This document shows positions 46,859 through 54,753 of a stretch of DNA of 64,000 nucleotides, piece after piece. The position numbers and the translations under genes are program-made. This DNA comes from Metabacillus dongyingensis (GTDB lineage Bacteria; Bacillota; Bacilli; Bacillales; Bacillaceae): contig NZ_CP082944.1 of NCBI RefSeq assembly GCF_019933155.2, positions 4,838,001-4,902,000 of the forward strand, written 5' to 3'. The notes under the pieces were generated by a model. The model was not told the DNA's origin. It saw nothing but the letters and a program-made list of their open reading frames with translations, and did not search any database. Every line of letters starts with the position of its first letter. Position 1 is the first letter of the stretch.

Positions 46859-47230
46859 CTATAAAAACTTCACAACTGCAATGATCATCATTACCCAGGC
46901 AATTAAAAATGAAAGGCCTCCGAGCGGTGTGATGGCACCAAGAACACTAATTTGAGTAACGGTTAAGACGTACAGGCTTCCGGAAAATAAGAGAATTCCG
47001 ATAAACATGAGCCAGCCCGCCCATGTCAGCATGCCTGCCTGCGGAAGTTTGTCGATTAAAAAAGCGATAACGAATAAACCGCCGGCATGAAACATTTGAT
47101 AAGTGACGCCTGTCTGCCAGATTTTCAAGTATTTCTCAGGTACCTTTCCTTCAAGCCCATGAGCTCCGAATGCGCCTAATGCGACGGCCAGAAAAGCGTT
47201 TGCTGCAGCAAGTATTAAAAATAGTTTCAA
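46859..47230 (-). CDS. ywdK: DUF423 membrane protein YwdK
   Basis: 123-residue membrane protein of the DUF423 family: four hydrophobic helices, with the family sequence ALGAFGAHGLEGKVPEKYLK after the first helix and GITPLGG-like AITPLGGLSFLIAWV near the end. Function unknown. ATG with GAGGAG upstream. Matches B. subtilis YwdK by position and length. Confidence 0.92.
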   Translation of the reverse strand: MKLFLILAAANAFLAVALGAFGAHGLEGKVPEKYLKIWQTGVTYQMFHAGGLFVIAFLIDKLPQAGMLTWAGWLMFIGILLFSGSLYVLTVTQISVLGAITPLGGLSFLIAWVMMIIAVVKFL

Positions 47231-47327
47231 GATTATCTTCTCCTCGATTTTGAAATCAGCCTCTAGTTTTCATCTTACCCTATCATTTCTTTAAATCAAG
47301 ACAGACAGCCGATTCGTCAACAGATGT

Positions 47328-47561
47328 TCAAATCTTTGGATTCTTGTTTTTATTTTTATCATCACCTTGTCCATCCTCATCCTCCTGCATATATTTTTCC
47401 TCGTGAAAGGCGACGGGTGCCTGGCCGGTTATTTCATCAAAAGGAGTATAATACGTTGTTACAGTCTGCTTTTTGACAATAATTTTATATAATCCTATGA
47501 AAACCAGGATGATGATTGGAAATGAAATGACGGCTAGATTTACAAAATCACTCGGACTCAT
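47328..47561 (-). CDS. Small single-pass membrane protein (DUF3951-like)
   Basis: 77 residues: one transmembrane helix (VNLAVISFPIIILVFIGLY) then a conserved-looking TTYYTPFDEITGQ segment and an acidic/lysine tail ending KNKNKNPKI. It resembles the short Bacillus DUF3951 proteins; function unknown. ATG follows AGGAGG and starts 16 bp after the ywdI stop, so both are probably translated from one mRNA. Confidence 0.75.
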   Translation of the reverse strand: MSPSDFVNLAVISFPIIILVFIGLYKIIVKKQTVTTYYTPFDEITGQAPVAFHEEKYMQEDEDGQGDDKNKNKNPKI

Positions 47562-47576
47562 AAAACCGCCTCCTGT

Positions 47577-47858
47577 TTAAAAATCAAATATAGAATCCCC
47601 GTTCACGACGCCCTCTTCTTTTTTCTTGTTGTTAAAATTAGATGCTCCCATCATTTTTTGAAGCTGAAGGGAATCCACTTGATTCGGAGAAGGCTGCTTC
47701 GTTTCATAGCGCTCTTCCGCCTGCTCTTCAAGCACCAGATCACATAGTGTTTTCACTGCAAGCAGTCTTTCTCTTACTTCTGAATCACTTGATCCGTGCA
47801 TGGCACCGTGAATTTCTTTTTCCATTTTTGCAAGCAGCTTTGAAATATGTATATCCAT
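47577..47858 (-). CDS. ywdI: YwdI-family protein
   Basis: 93-residue helical protein matching YwdI (DUF5327); function unknown. N-terminal amphipathic helices (ISKLLAKMEKEIHGAMHGSS, VRERLLAVKTLCDLVLEE) are followed by a polar linker and a terminal GDSIFDF motif typical of the family. ATG with GAGGAACGGCAGG upstream. Located as in B. subtilis between ywdK and ung. Confidence 0.85.
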   Translation of the reverse strand: MDIHISKLLAKMEKEIHGAMHGSSDSEVRERLLAVKTLCDLVLEEQAEERYETKQPSPNQVDSLQLQKMMGASNFNNKKKEEGVVNGDSIFDF

Positions 47859-47904
47859 CCTGCCGTTCCTCCATTTCTTTGGTATTTCTATATCGCATGA
47901 AACA

Positions 47905-48075
47905 TTATCTTTTTGAAGTGTATTTCATACAGGCTTCACCTGATGATTTCATCACGGTTACAGAAGGTCTTACAGCAGATTTAAAACCGTAAGCCCTGCA
48001 GCCGTTTGGAAAATCCCTGTCCCAAGTGACATAGTAATACGTGCATTTTAAGCAGTTGATCGGTTGATTCTTCAT
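47905..48075 (-). CDS. Small cysteine-rich protein, 56 residues
   Basis: A short frame starting ATG at 48075 encodes MKNQPINCLKCTYYYVTWDR and onwards, with two cysteine pairs: CLKC near the N-terminus, a single Cys in NGCRAYGFKS, and GEACMKY near the C-terminus. This C-x2-C, C, C pattern with TWD and CRAYGFKS resembles a conserved small zinc-ribbon-like protein of Bacillaceae encoded beside ung. Function unknown. A weak AGGAT site precedes it. Codon choice and the Cys/aromatic pattern argue for a real gene. Confidence 0.7.
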   Translation of the reverse strand: MKNQPINCLKCTYYYVTWDRDFPNGCRAYGFKSAVRPSVTVMKSSGEACMKYTSKR

Positions 48076-48152
48076 ATCCTATATCCTGCCTTTATTCTTA
48101 TCCTTGTAACCTATTATACCAATAGACGCTCTACATCGCCTGAAAAAAAGGG

Positions 48153-48178
48153 GTTTAACTTTTACCGGTTAGTGCTAT
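48153..48178 (+). promoter_or_regulatory. Possible SigB promoter of the 48.2-kb stress gene
   Basis: GTTTAA (48153-48158), 14 bases, then TGCTAT (48173-48178): a full -35 match but only 4 of 6 at the SigB -10 (GGGTAT). Suggested mainly because the downstream gene belongs to the YflT general-stress family. Confidence 0.3.
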
Positions 48179-48209
48179 TTAAACACTAAGTAACCTAAAA
48201 GGAGAGTGA

Positions 48210-48563
48210 ATGAAAATGAAACCAGCTGTAAAAGAATACACAAATGACGAACTATTAAAAAATGACGTAATGGAACTGAAAAGTAAAGGTGTCGACAAGC
48301 ACGACATTTATATTCTCTCACATGATGATGAACGCACAAACCGTATAGCAAACAATGCAGAAGCGAATACCATCGGCATCTCTGAATTAGGTCTTGGAAG
48401 TGCGGTGGGCAACATTTTCAGCAAAAAAGGCGATGAGCTTCGCACAAAATTAGAAGAAGTCGGATTCAGCTCTGCAGAAGCAGAACGCTATGAAGAAAAG
48501 CTTGATGAAGGTAAAATCTTATTGCTTGTTACAGATCATGAGCGTGTAACAGGCTGGGTATAA
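48210..48563 (+). CDS. YflT-family general stress protein
   Basis: 117-residue protein of the YflT/GSP17M family (heat-stress induced, function unknown). Signature features: short repeats of D-I-Y-I-L-S-H-D-D, NTIGISELGLGSAVGNIFSKKGDELRTKLEEVGFSSAEAE and a final KILLLVTD strand, reminiscent of a flavodoxin-like alpha/beta unit. AAGGAGAGTG precedes the ATG at 48210 or 48216. Paralogue of the gene at 51455. Confidence 0.85.
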   Translation: MKMKPAVKEYTNDELLKNDVMELKSKGVDKHDIYILSHDDERTNRIANNAEANTIGISELGLGSAVGNIFSKKGDELRTKLEEVGFSSAEAERYEEKLDEGKILLLVTDHERVTGWV

Positions 48564-48570
48564 TCAGTTA

Positions 48571-48602
48571 AGAGGAGGTGCGGACAGCACCTCCTCTTTT
48601 TT
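48571..48602. terminator. Shared bidirectional terminator (YflT-like gene and ung)
   Basis: AGGAGGTGC / GCACCTCCT flanked by AAGAG and TCTTTTTTA, between two convergent genes. Confidence 0.9.
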
Positions 48603-49278
48603 ATCTGTTTCTTATTTCCCAGTCAATTTCATTCCGTCCCATTTTCTTCAGTGCCTCATTCGCTCTTGAAAACGGCTTGCTTCCGAAGAATCCTTTTCTG
48701 GCGGAAAAAGGACTGGGGTGCGGCGATTCAATCACTATATGTTTAACTGTATCAATCAGCGCTTTCTTTTCTGCTGCATGCTTTCCCCATAAAATAAACA
48801 CGACTGGCTGTTCGCGCTCATTCAAAAGCTCAATGATGCGATTTGTGAACGTTTCCCAGCCTTGCCCTTTGTGTGAGGCTGCCTGACCTTTTCTTACTGT
48901 CAAAACAGTATTCAATAACAGCACACCTTGCTTAGCCCATTTTTCAAGGGAACCATGATTTGGAGGATCATATCCAAGATCATCCTTCAATTCCAGAAAA
49001 ATATTACGGAGCGAAGGCGGCTGCTTGACACCTTCCTGAACAGAGAAGCTAAGGCCGTGAGCCTGATTTGGCCCATGATAAGGATCCTGGCCAAGGATCA
49101 CTACTTTTACCTCTTCATAAGAAGTGAATTGCAGAGCGTTAAACAAATCGTCCATGTCTGGATAGATGGTCTCTGTCTCATATTCTGTTTTCAGAAATTC
49201 TCTCAGCCTCTGATAATATGGTTTTTCAAATTCCGGTTTTAGCCACGTCCACCAGCCGTCATGAAGCTGCTGTTTCAT
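48601..49278 (-). CDS. ung: Uracil-DNA glycosylase
   Basis: 225-residue family-1 UDG that removes uracil from DNA. Catalytic Asp motif [20 protein letters not shown] (residues 61-80) and the C-terminal His loop [20 protein letters not shown]. Same length as B. subtilis Ung. ATG with AAAGGATG upstream. Confidence 0.97.
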   Translation of the reverse strand: MKQQLHDGWWTWLKPEFEKPYYQRLREFLKTEYETETIYPDMDDLFNALQFTSYEEVKVVILGQDPYHGPNQAHGLSFSVQEGVKQPPSLRNIFLELKDDLGYDPPNHGSLEKWAKQGVLLLNTVLTVRKGQAASHKGQGWETFTNRIIELLNEREQPVVFILWGKHAAEKKALIDTVKHIVIESPHPSPFSARKGFFGSKPFSRANEALKKMGRNEIDWEIRNR

Positions 49279-49300
49279 CTGTTTTCATCCTTTCTTAAGG

Positions 49301-49603
49301 TTAAATACAGGTTTCTTCTACCAAGGTAATTAATTTTTTCAGAAGGGTAACTGAATCTTCAAGTGCTAATGAATAGAACCTCTTCGTACCCTGCTGTTCA
49401 ATGGTCACCAATCCCTGATCCTTCAATATTTTCAGATGATGGGAAATTGCTGGTCTTGAAAGCCGGGATTGATCGGCAATTTCATTCACAGTCAGCCTTT
49501 CCGTTTCTGCTAATAAAAGAATAATGTCCTGTCTCGCGGGATCGCCGAGAGCATGGAATAATGGGATGCATGAACGAAATGTATCAATGGCTTGGTCTCC
49601 CAT
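49301..49603 (-). CDS. ArsR-family repressor
   Basis: 100-residue winged-helix regulator. HTH: RLTVNEIADQSRLSRPAISH with HHLKILKDQGLV, then the wing KRFYSL. No typical Cys-V-C metal motif is visible in the recognition helix, so it may not sense arsenic-type metals. ATG 49603 follows AAAGGTG. It overlaps the end of the SDR gene region by a short distance only if the longer frame is used; with this start it follows the SDR stop by 16 bp. The palindrome GTTTAAA-CA-TTTAAAC at the operon promoter is its likely operator. Confidence 0.88.
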   Translation of the reverse strand: MGDQAIDTFRSCIPLFHALGDPARQDIILLLAETERLTVNEIADQSRLSRPAISHHLKILKDQGLVTIEQQGTKRFYSLALEDSVTLLKKLITLVEETCI

Positions 49604-49619
49604 TTGATTCACACCTTTC

Positions 49620-50384
49620 TTAAGCGCGCTCTTGCGTCTTCCGCACAATGCCTGTTACCGTTTTTCGCGGCATGAATCGTACAGCTGCTGCAAGAATTGT
49701 ATTTTTAAAGCCTGGAATAATCAGAGTCTTACCTTTTTTCATCCCTTCATATGCCGCATCAGCAACGGGTTTCACTTCCATTACTCCACTTTTAAAGAGC
49801 TTGGATTGTCCAAGATTGGCGCGTTCACTGAAGCTTGTTTTAGTAGGGCCGGGACATAAAACAAATACTGATACACCAGTGCCTTTCAGTTCATTTTCAA
49901 TTGCTTCACTAAATGATAACACATAAGCTTTTGCCGCGTAATAGACCGCCATCAATGGACCGGGCTGAAAAGCGGCAGTGGAGGCAACATTTAAAACCTG
50001 GCCTGATTTTTTTGAAATCATATCAGGTAAAAATAATTTGGTTAACAGCGTGATTGATTTGATATTCAAATCAATCATATTCAGTTCCTCTTCCGCAGAC
50101 GTGTTTATAAAATCCCCATATAAACCAAAACCGGCATTGTTCACTAAAACATCCACATGAATCTTCTCCTGCTGCAATTCCTGAAACAATTCATGAATTT
50201 GATTCATATTACTTAAGTCCTTAGCTTTGACGATTGCTGTCGTATTTTTAAGTTCGTCAGCCAGTTTCATTAGTTTCATTTCGTTTCTTGCTGTCAAGAT
50301 TAGACGGAAGTTATCCTCTGCATACTTATAAGCAAGCTCTCTTCCGATTCCATCTGAAGCTCCTGTAATTAATACGGTTTTCAA
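49620..50384 (-). CDS. Short-chain dehydrogenase/reductase
   Basis: 254-residue classical SDR: cofactor loop TGASDGIGRELA, NNAGFGLYG, active-site Ser in VLNVASTAAF, and YxxxK as YYAAKAYVLSFSEAI. Substrate unknown; resembles DltE/YqjQ-type reductases. TTG start at 50384 with AAAGGAG nine bases upstream. First gene of an operon with the ArsR repressor. Confidence 0.92.
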   Translation of the reverse strand: MKTVLITGASDGIGRELAYKYAEDNFRLILTARNEMKLMKLADELKNTTAIVKAKDLSNMNQIHELFQELQQEKIHVDVLVNNAGFGLYGDFINTSAEEELNMIDLNIKSITLLTKLFLPDMISKKSGQVLNVASTAAFQPGPLMAVYYAAKAYVLSFSEAIENELKGTGVSVFVLCPGPTKTSFSERANLGQSKLFKSGVMEVKPVADAAYEGMKKGKTLIIPGFKNTILAAAVRFMPRKTVTGIVRKTQERA

Positions 50385-50410
50385 CTATATAAACTCCTTT
50401 TAGTCTATTT

Positions 50411-50426
50411 GTTTAAACATTTAAAC
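50411..50426 (-). promoter_or_regulatory. ArsR-type operator palindrome
   Basis: Perfect palindrome GTTTAAA-CA-TTTAAAC, three bases downstream of the -10 of the SDR-arsR promoter. The location and AT-rich dyad are typical of ArsR-family operators; the assignment to the adjacent repressor is inference. Confidence 0.65.
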
Positions 50427-50428
50427 TT

Positions 50429-50457
50429 ATAATACCATCGAGATTATAACTTTGCAA
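50429..50457 (-). promoter_or_regulatory. SDR-arsR promoter
   Basis: Minus strand TTGCAA (plus 50452-50457), 17 bases, TATTAT (plus 50429-50434): a good SigA promoter overlapping the operator region. Confidence 0.7.
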
Positions 50458-50463
50458 TCATTA

Positions 50464-50490
50464 AACAAAAACTCCTGCCGCAGCAGGAGT
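50464..50490 (-). terminator. Glycosyltransferase gene terminator
   Basis: The stem ACTCCTGC / GCAGGAGT followed on the minus strand by TTTTTG, overlapping the stop codon region. Confidence 0.85.
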
Positions 50491-51290
50491 CAGATTAATC
50501 TCGATATCATTGGCTTCCCGTCCCAGACAAGCAGGCTTAGCGCCTCTCTTGCCTTTAATTCGGGTTCTTCTAATAGAACAAAGAAGTTTTTTTGAGGAAG
50601 CTCTCCCAATTGATGCTTTTCACTGAGCTTTTCAAGGTAAGATTGTCTTCTTTCATTAAGAGCTGCAGATTGATGATTGCCTGTATCAGAAAAAGCATAA
50701 ATAACGCTAGCTACCGGCACCCGCTTCACTTGAAATTTTCCTGAAACTCTTAAAAAGAAGTCCCAGTCCCAATAATTGTGAACCTCTGGATCAAAATATC
50801 CGATCGACTGATGGACATTTTTTAAATATAAGCTTCCTGACGGCACAAACGTTGAGAAGCGCCTCATTTCTTTTGAATCATATGTATAGGCAAATAATCT
50901 GCGGCTGATAGGAACTCGTACGTGGTTCTGTTCCTCAAACCCGACAATCTCAACATCTGAATAGACAAGATGCGCATCTGTCAGTTCATGAACCATTCTT
51001 TCAATATGCTCAGGGGTGAAATAGTCATCATCATCACTCAGCATAATAGCATCGCCTTCTGCCTGGAAAGCTCCGGCGTTGCGGGCATGAACATGTCCTG
51101 CATTTTCTTCTAGATCAATGATGCGTATTGGAAGATCATGATAGGCATCTTTTAAAGAGTCTACCGGTTCCCCTCCATCATTCACAACAATAATTTCATA
51201 TGGGCGGTATGTTTGACGGGCAATAGATTCTAGCAGCTCTGCAAGAGTGTAAAGACGGTTATATGTCACAATAATGACTGAAACACGCAA
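50490..51290 (-). CDS. Family 2 glycosyltransferase
   Basis: 266-residue GT-A type enzyme. Opening SVIIVTYNRLYTLAELLESI, nucleotide-binding IIVVNDGGEP, DxD-type metal motif MLSDDDDYFTPEHIERM, then YWDWDFFLRVSGKFQVKRV with the ED-like acceptor region. Acceptor and sugar unknown; likely surface polysaccharide. No membrane segment. ATG with AGGAG upstream. Single gene. Confidence 0.9.
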   Translation of the reverse strand: MRVSVIIVTYNRLYTLAELLESIARQTYRPYEIIVVNDGGEPVDSLKDAYHDLPIRIIDLEENAGHVHARNAGAFQAEGDAIMLSDDDDYFTPEHIERMVHELTDAHLVYSDVEIVGFEEQNHVRVPISRRLFAYTYDSKEMRRFSTFVPSGSLYLKNVHQSIGYFDPEVHNYWDWDFFLRVSGKFQVKRVPVASVIYAFSDTGNHQSAALNERRQSYLEKLSEKHQLGELPQKNFFVLLEEPELKAREALSLLVWDGKPMISRLI

Positions 51291-51392
51291 TCCTGATCTC
51301 CTCTTTTCCTATTTATTTCTACTGCTCATTAAATCATAAAAAGGAAAAGATTGCTCTAGGCTGATACTTTAGACTCATTTATTAACCAGCTT

Positions 51393-51418
51393 GTTTTTAA
51401 AACTTGTACATTGGGTAT
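51393..51418 (+). promoter_or_regulatory. SigB promoter of the 51.5-kb stress gene
   Basis: GTTTTT (51393-51398), 14 bases, GGGTAT (51413-51418): close to the SigB consensus GTTTAA / GGGTAT. About 37 bp upstream of the start codon of a YflT-family stress gene, so functionally coherent. Confidence 0.7.
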
Positions 51419-51454
51419 TTATTAACTATCAGCAGAAAAAGGAGAGAGATTAAA

Positions 51455-51772
51455 ATGAAAACATTTGTAGTTGAAAATGGTGTTCAAGCAACTGAAAAAA
51501 TCAATCACCTTGAAGTTGAAGGGTTTGTAAAAGACGATATTTATCTTTTCGCACATGACCCGAACCGCTCAAAACATCTCACTTCCGGAACAGATACTGA
51601 AAGTGTCGGCGTTTCCGAGCAAGGCGTCTTTTCATCAATGAAAAACGTTTTCCGTTCACGCGGAGATGAGCTTCGCTCGAAAATGGTATCTCTGGGATTA
51701 ACAGAGAACGAAGCAGCTCATATGGAAGAAGAGCTTGATAAGGGCAAGGTAGTAATTGTAGCACACCAATAA
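51455..51772 (+). CDS. YflT-family general stress protein (second copy)
   Basis: 105-residue paralogue of the protein at 48210: DDIYLFAHDPNRSKHL, VGVSEQGVFSSMKNVFRSRG, DELRSKMVSLGLTENEAA and a final KVVIVAHQ strand correspond block by block. ATG 51455 follows AAAGGAGAGAG; the longer frame begins inside the promoter and is rejected. Likely SigB-controlled. Confidence 0.88.
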   Translation: MKTFVVENGVQATEKINHLEVEGFVKDDIYLFAHDPNRSKHLTSGTDTESVGVSEQGVFSSMKNVFRSRGDELRSKMVSLGLTENEAAHMEEELDKGKVVIVAHQ

Positions 51773-51814
51773 TTCATACAATCTATATTTCCCCCTACTA
51801 ATATAGATGTATAG

Positions 51815-51848
51815 GCGGGTCTCATATCTCATGAGACCCGCCTTTTTT
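51815..51848 (+). terminator. Terminator of the 51.5-kb stress gene
   Basis: The stem GCGGGTCTCAT / ATGAGACCCGC followed by CTTTTTTATAT. Confidence 0.92.
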
Positions 51849-52018
51849 ATATTTAATTGGAACAATTTAACCAAAACCCCCGTCTTATGCTACGAATAGA
51901 GTAAAAGGAGAGATGACTTTAATTATCAGCATTTCGACAAGAAGATTCTACATGTTCCTCATTCGTTGTCTGGTAATCTTTTCTTGTACTTTTTTAACTA
52001 AAAGGGGACTAGAGAGAA

Positions 52019-52747
52019 ATGAAAAAATGGTTTATGCTGTTTGCCGCTCTTTTCTTATTTGCATCTTTTATTGTGCCAGTTAAAGCAGACGCTGTACCTC
52101 AGCTTATCATCATTAACAAAAGCACGAATAAACTTGCATTTTTTGACGGCGGCAAGCTTCTTAATGTATTTAATGTCGCAACAGGGAGAGATAATTCGTT
52201 TACCCCGGAAGGAACGTTTCCAATTGTAAACAAGATCAAAAATCGTCCTTATTACAAAGACAATATTCCAGGAGGCGACAGCCGAAATCCGCTCGGAGAC
52301 AGATGGCTCGGTCTTCATGCTCTTGGCACCAATGGAACGACCTATGCCATCCATGGCAATAACAATCCTAATTCCATCGGAACTTATGCCAGCGCAGGCT
52401 GTATTCGTATGCATAATGAAGAAATCCGCTATCTATTCGACCAGGTACACACAGGCACCTCAGTTATCATTCTTCACTCAAACCAATCCTTTGAAGCAAT
52501 AGCTGCCGCAAACAACTATCCAAATACTGTACCCGCAGATTCAGCACCTGTTCAGGAAGAAAAGAAACCGCAGCCTCCTGCTAAAGAAAAACCTGCTCCC
52601 GCACCTATGGAAGAGCCAAAACCTGAGGCACCGAACCCCGAAGAAGAAGATCCTTTATCGTGTATCAAGAGCAAAATTCAAGGCAGAATTTATTTTCCAG
52701 ATATTCATGTAAAAACGGATGTTACGTGTCCTGCAAAAACCAGCTGA
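52019..52747 (+). CDS. Secreted L,D-transpeptidase
   Basis: 242 residues. Signal peptide at residues 1-24 (WFMLFAALFLFASFIVPVKA). YkuD catalytic domain at about 27-160: PQLIIINKSTNKLAFF, FTPEGTFPI, and the active-site HGNNNPNSIGTYASAGCIRM with His and Cys. A Pro/Glu-rich linker of about 40 residues follows, then a Cys-containing tail (DPLSCIKSKIQGRIYFPDIH). It forms 3-3 cross-links in peptidoglycan outside the cell. AAGGGGAC and GAGAG precede the ATG. The C-terminal tail joins a gene remnant with an overlapping frame, so the natural end may have been altered. Confidence 0.9.
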   Translation: MKKWFMLFAALFLFASFIVPVKADAVPQLIIINKSTNKLAFFDGGKLLNVFNVATGRDNSFTPEGTFPIVNKIKNRPYYKDNIPGGDSRNPLGDRWLGLHALGTNGTTYAIHGNNNPNSIGTYASAGCIRMHNEEIRYLFDQVHTGTSVIILHSNQSFEAIAAANNYPNTVPADSAPVQEEKKPQPPAKEKPAPAPMEEPKPEAPNPEEEDPLSCIKSKIQGRIYFPDIHVKTDVTCPAKTS

Positions 52748-53212
52748 CCTTAATTAAGGGGCCTATTGAAAAGAAAGAGAAGTTTAATATAGTAGGTGTA
52801 TCGAAAAGAGTGCCAATTCAATTCGAAGGTGAAAATCATGCTATCTTAGAACTAGCCCAGTCAATTACCGAACAACAAAGAAATGAAATGCATCAATTAG
52901 CTGATTTATATCCTCATCAAGTCTTGAATGTATCTTATGATTTTGATGATGGTTTCTTGGAAGAAAAAGGCTACTTAACTCATATGATTGGTTTTGCAAC
53001 TACAAAAGAAAATACATTCGATGATTTAGAACAACTTTTTATTGAAGAAAGTTTATGGGCAATTTTCCCTAATCAAGGACCATTTCCTGCTACGCTTCAA
53101 GAAACTACCGCAAAAATTTATTCTGAATGGTTGCCATAATGGTACATCGGAAAATGTATATAGCGAAATTTGGATGCCAGTAAAGAAAAAAGTTAGCGAT
53201 AAACTTGGATGA
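52742..53212 (+). pseudogene. Remnant of an AraC-type effector-binding (GyrI-like) domain protein
   Basis: From about 52748 a frame reads IEKKEKFNIVGVSKRVPIQF, then LLTHMIGFATT-like YLTHMIGFATTKENTFDDLE and TLQETTAKIYSEWLP before a stop at 53137. The following NGTSENVYSEIWMPVKKK is in a different frame (53138-53212). This is the C-terminal effector-binding half of AraC-family regulators such as those of Bacillus. The N-terminal DNA-binding half is missing, and about 20 residues between EWLP and NGTSENV appear lost together with the frameshift. Confidence 0.8.
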
Positions 53213-53262
53213 TTATTATATTTACAGAAGTGTTATTCCGTTAAATCTACATTTACAATACT

Positions 53263-53296
53263 AGACCAGTTAGGAAATATCTTACTGGTCTTTTTG
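53263..53296 (+). terminator. Terminator behind the AraC-type remnant
   Basis: The stem GACCAGT / ACTGGTC followed by TTTTTG. Still well formed, so it may serve the upstream L,D-transpeptidase transcript. Confidence 0.75.
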
Positions 53297-53348
53297 AAAT
53301 TGATAAAATCAACACTTATCGCTAACAGAGCATTCTCTTATTATGTTT

Positions 53349-54105
53349 TATTCCATTAAATGGCCCGATTGCGGAACAAAAGGAATCCTGCATATCAATA
53401 CAGGATTTTTGATCAAACTTTTTTCAACAGCCACAGTAGTCTTTTTATTCTGTTACTCTTTCTCCTTTTGGCCAAAAAACAGAATACGGATTAAAAGGCT
53501 CATGGAGTAAGAAAGAGAAAGAGCATAAGGAAAAACTGATATCACCAAGGGTGATATACCAGGCAAAGCCTAGTGTTTTAATGATATCAATGAGAATGAT
53601 GATATATCCCCTTCGCGTCCCCTTATTTTGAGGTTATAATGTCCCTTTTGTGTCCCTTGGCTGACCGTTGCAGACGTCTCTGAGAAAATCGGGATACCGG
53701 TCGAAACTATCAGGAGATACATAAGGAATCACAGCCACCATTTAAAGGTCCGAAAACTTCATAAGAAGTACCAACTTCATGATGAATGTGTGACCGTCAT
53801 CGAACAGATTAGAGAATTATATTCAGATGGAAAAAGAATTGATGAGGTAGCACTAAAAATAGCAGGCTAATTCCATATGGATTAGACCTGTTATTTTTGT
53901 TGATATTACAAGGTTTTCAACGTTTAAGAGCAGAAATAGTTACCTATTTAGCAATAGGATAATAACTATTGTCCATCATAAAATTAGTGTGCTAATTGGC
54001 TTTGAGAATTCCCAAATTATTTTATTGCCTGATGTCTACTGACAGACCACATTTAAATGGGATTTATATGATATTATTATAAATAATGGATATTCCATTA
54101 AATGG
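53349..54105. repeat. 15-bp direct repeats flanking a remnant region
   Basis: TATTCCATTAAATGG occurs perfectly at 53349-53363 and 54091-54105, 742 bp apart. Between them lie a palindrome (ATATCACC-AAG-GGTGATAT near 53540), the HTH remnant at 53661-53870 and AT-rich non-coding DNA. This may be the footprint of an inserted element, but no transposase or integrase is present. No other gene is visible in 53213-54185. Confidence 0.5.
53661..53870 (+). pseudogene. Remnant of a phage/plasmid-type MerR-like HTH protein
   Basis: In one frame the DNA reads LTVADVSEKIGIPVETIRRY, followed by TVIEQIRELYSDGKRIDEVA, then LKIAG and a stop. This resembles the N-terminal HTH of the DUF3967-type DNA-binding proteins of Bacillus phages and plasmids. 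There is no ATG, GTG or TTG at the front, and the normal long C-terminal part is absent, so it is a fragment. It sits between the 15-bp direct repeats. Confidence 0.6.
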
Positions 54106-54185
54106 ATGTTTAACGAAGGAAGAAATTAAGAAGATTTTGGTGTAATTTTGAATTCGATAAAAACAAGGTGAAAGGATGATCAAAG

Positions 54186-54527
54186 ATTAATAAAAAAATA
54201 GTAGGCGGGTTAATTGCATTTACTGCTTTATTAATTGGCATTCCCTTAATAATTCTTTTTTCATATGAGGAATCAGAAAAATTCGAGGGGTTTCCAGTAC
54301 CCAAAACTGCTGAGATGACAGCTAATAAAAGTAAACTGGAAGCTTATAATTGGGGCCCAGCTTCAGAAGAAAATGGTCTGCCTTTAAGGTACCGAGCAAT
54401 CATTAAACAATGGGGTTGGGAGAAAATAGAGCAAGAAGGTAGTTTAACCGTTTACGAAAAAGATGGACAAGAAGTAGATGTTATTTCACAGACAGATTAT
54501 TTATCTCTTAGCACTTCTGGAAATTGA
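54186..54527 (+). CDS. Small membrane-anchored protein of unknown function
   Basis: About 113 residues. INKKIVGGLIAFTALLIGIP begins an N-terminal membrane helix. A conserved-looking extracellular part follows: FEGFPVPKTAEM, AYNWGPASEENGLPLRYRAI, IKQWGWEKIEQEGSLTVYEK, ending VISQTDYLSLSTSGN. The FPVP and ASEENG blocks recur in short Bacillus lipoprotein-like proteins, but I cannot name the family. No ATG is in frame with the membrane helix: the ATG at 54176 hits a stop after four codons. Either ATT at 54186 (nine bases after AAAGGA) is used, or one base was lost or gained here and the gene is damaged. Confidence 0.6.
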   Translation: MNKKIVGGLIAFTALLIGIPLIILFSYEESEKFEGFPVPKTAEMTANKSKLEAYNWGPASEENGLPLRYRAIIKQWGWEKIEQEGSLTVYEKDGQEVDVISQTDYLSLSTSGN

Positions 54528-54605
54528 AAGTTTTTAATTATCTTTTAACCTTGTTTATTTGATTTTTTTATTCCACAATCAGGGGCTATAATTGAATTAC
54601 TTATT

Positions 54606-54636
54606 AACTCAGTTCTACAATGAACTGAGTTTTTGT
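54606..54636 (+). terminator. Terminator of the small membrane gene
   Basis: The stem AACTCAGTTC / GAACTGAGTT followed by TTTTTG. Confidence 0.9.
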
Positions 54637-54642
54637 ATGCAA

Positions 54643-54664
54643 GAAAACACCGCTAAAAGCGGTG
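54643..54664 (-). terminator. Terminator of the epimerase-like gene
   Basis: CACCGC / GCGGTG with minus-strand TTTTC, about 90 bp after the stop codon; a short stem, so moderate. Confidence 0.55.
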
Positions 54665-54753
54665 CGATTTAGTGTACTAAACCTAATGCTATTCACGGTC
54701 CTAAATAGGGTGTGATTTTTGGTTTTCCCTCCAAAAACGGAACCCCTTTGACC

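Noticed and set aside
53520-53560. Terminator at the ATATCACC-AAG-GGTGATAT palindrome
   Set aside because: No T-run follows on either strand; an operator or chance palindrome is more likely.
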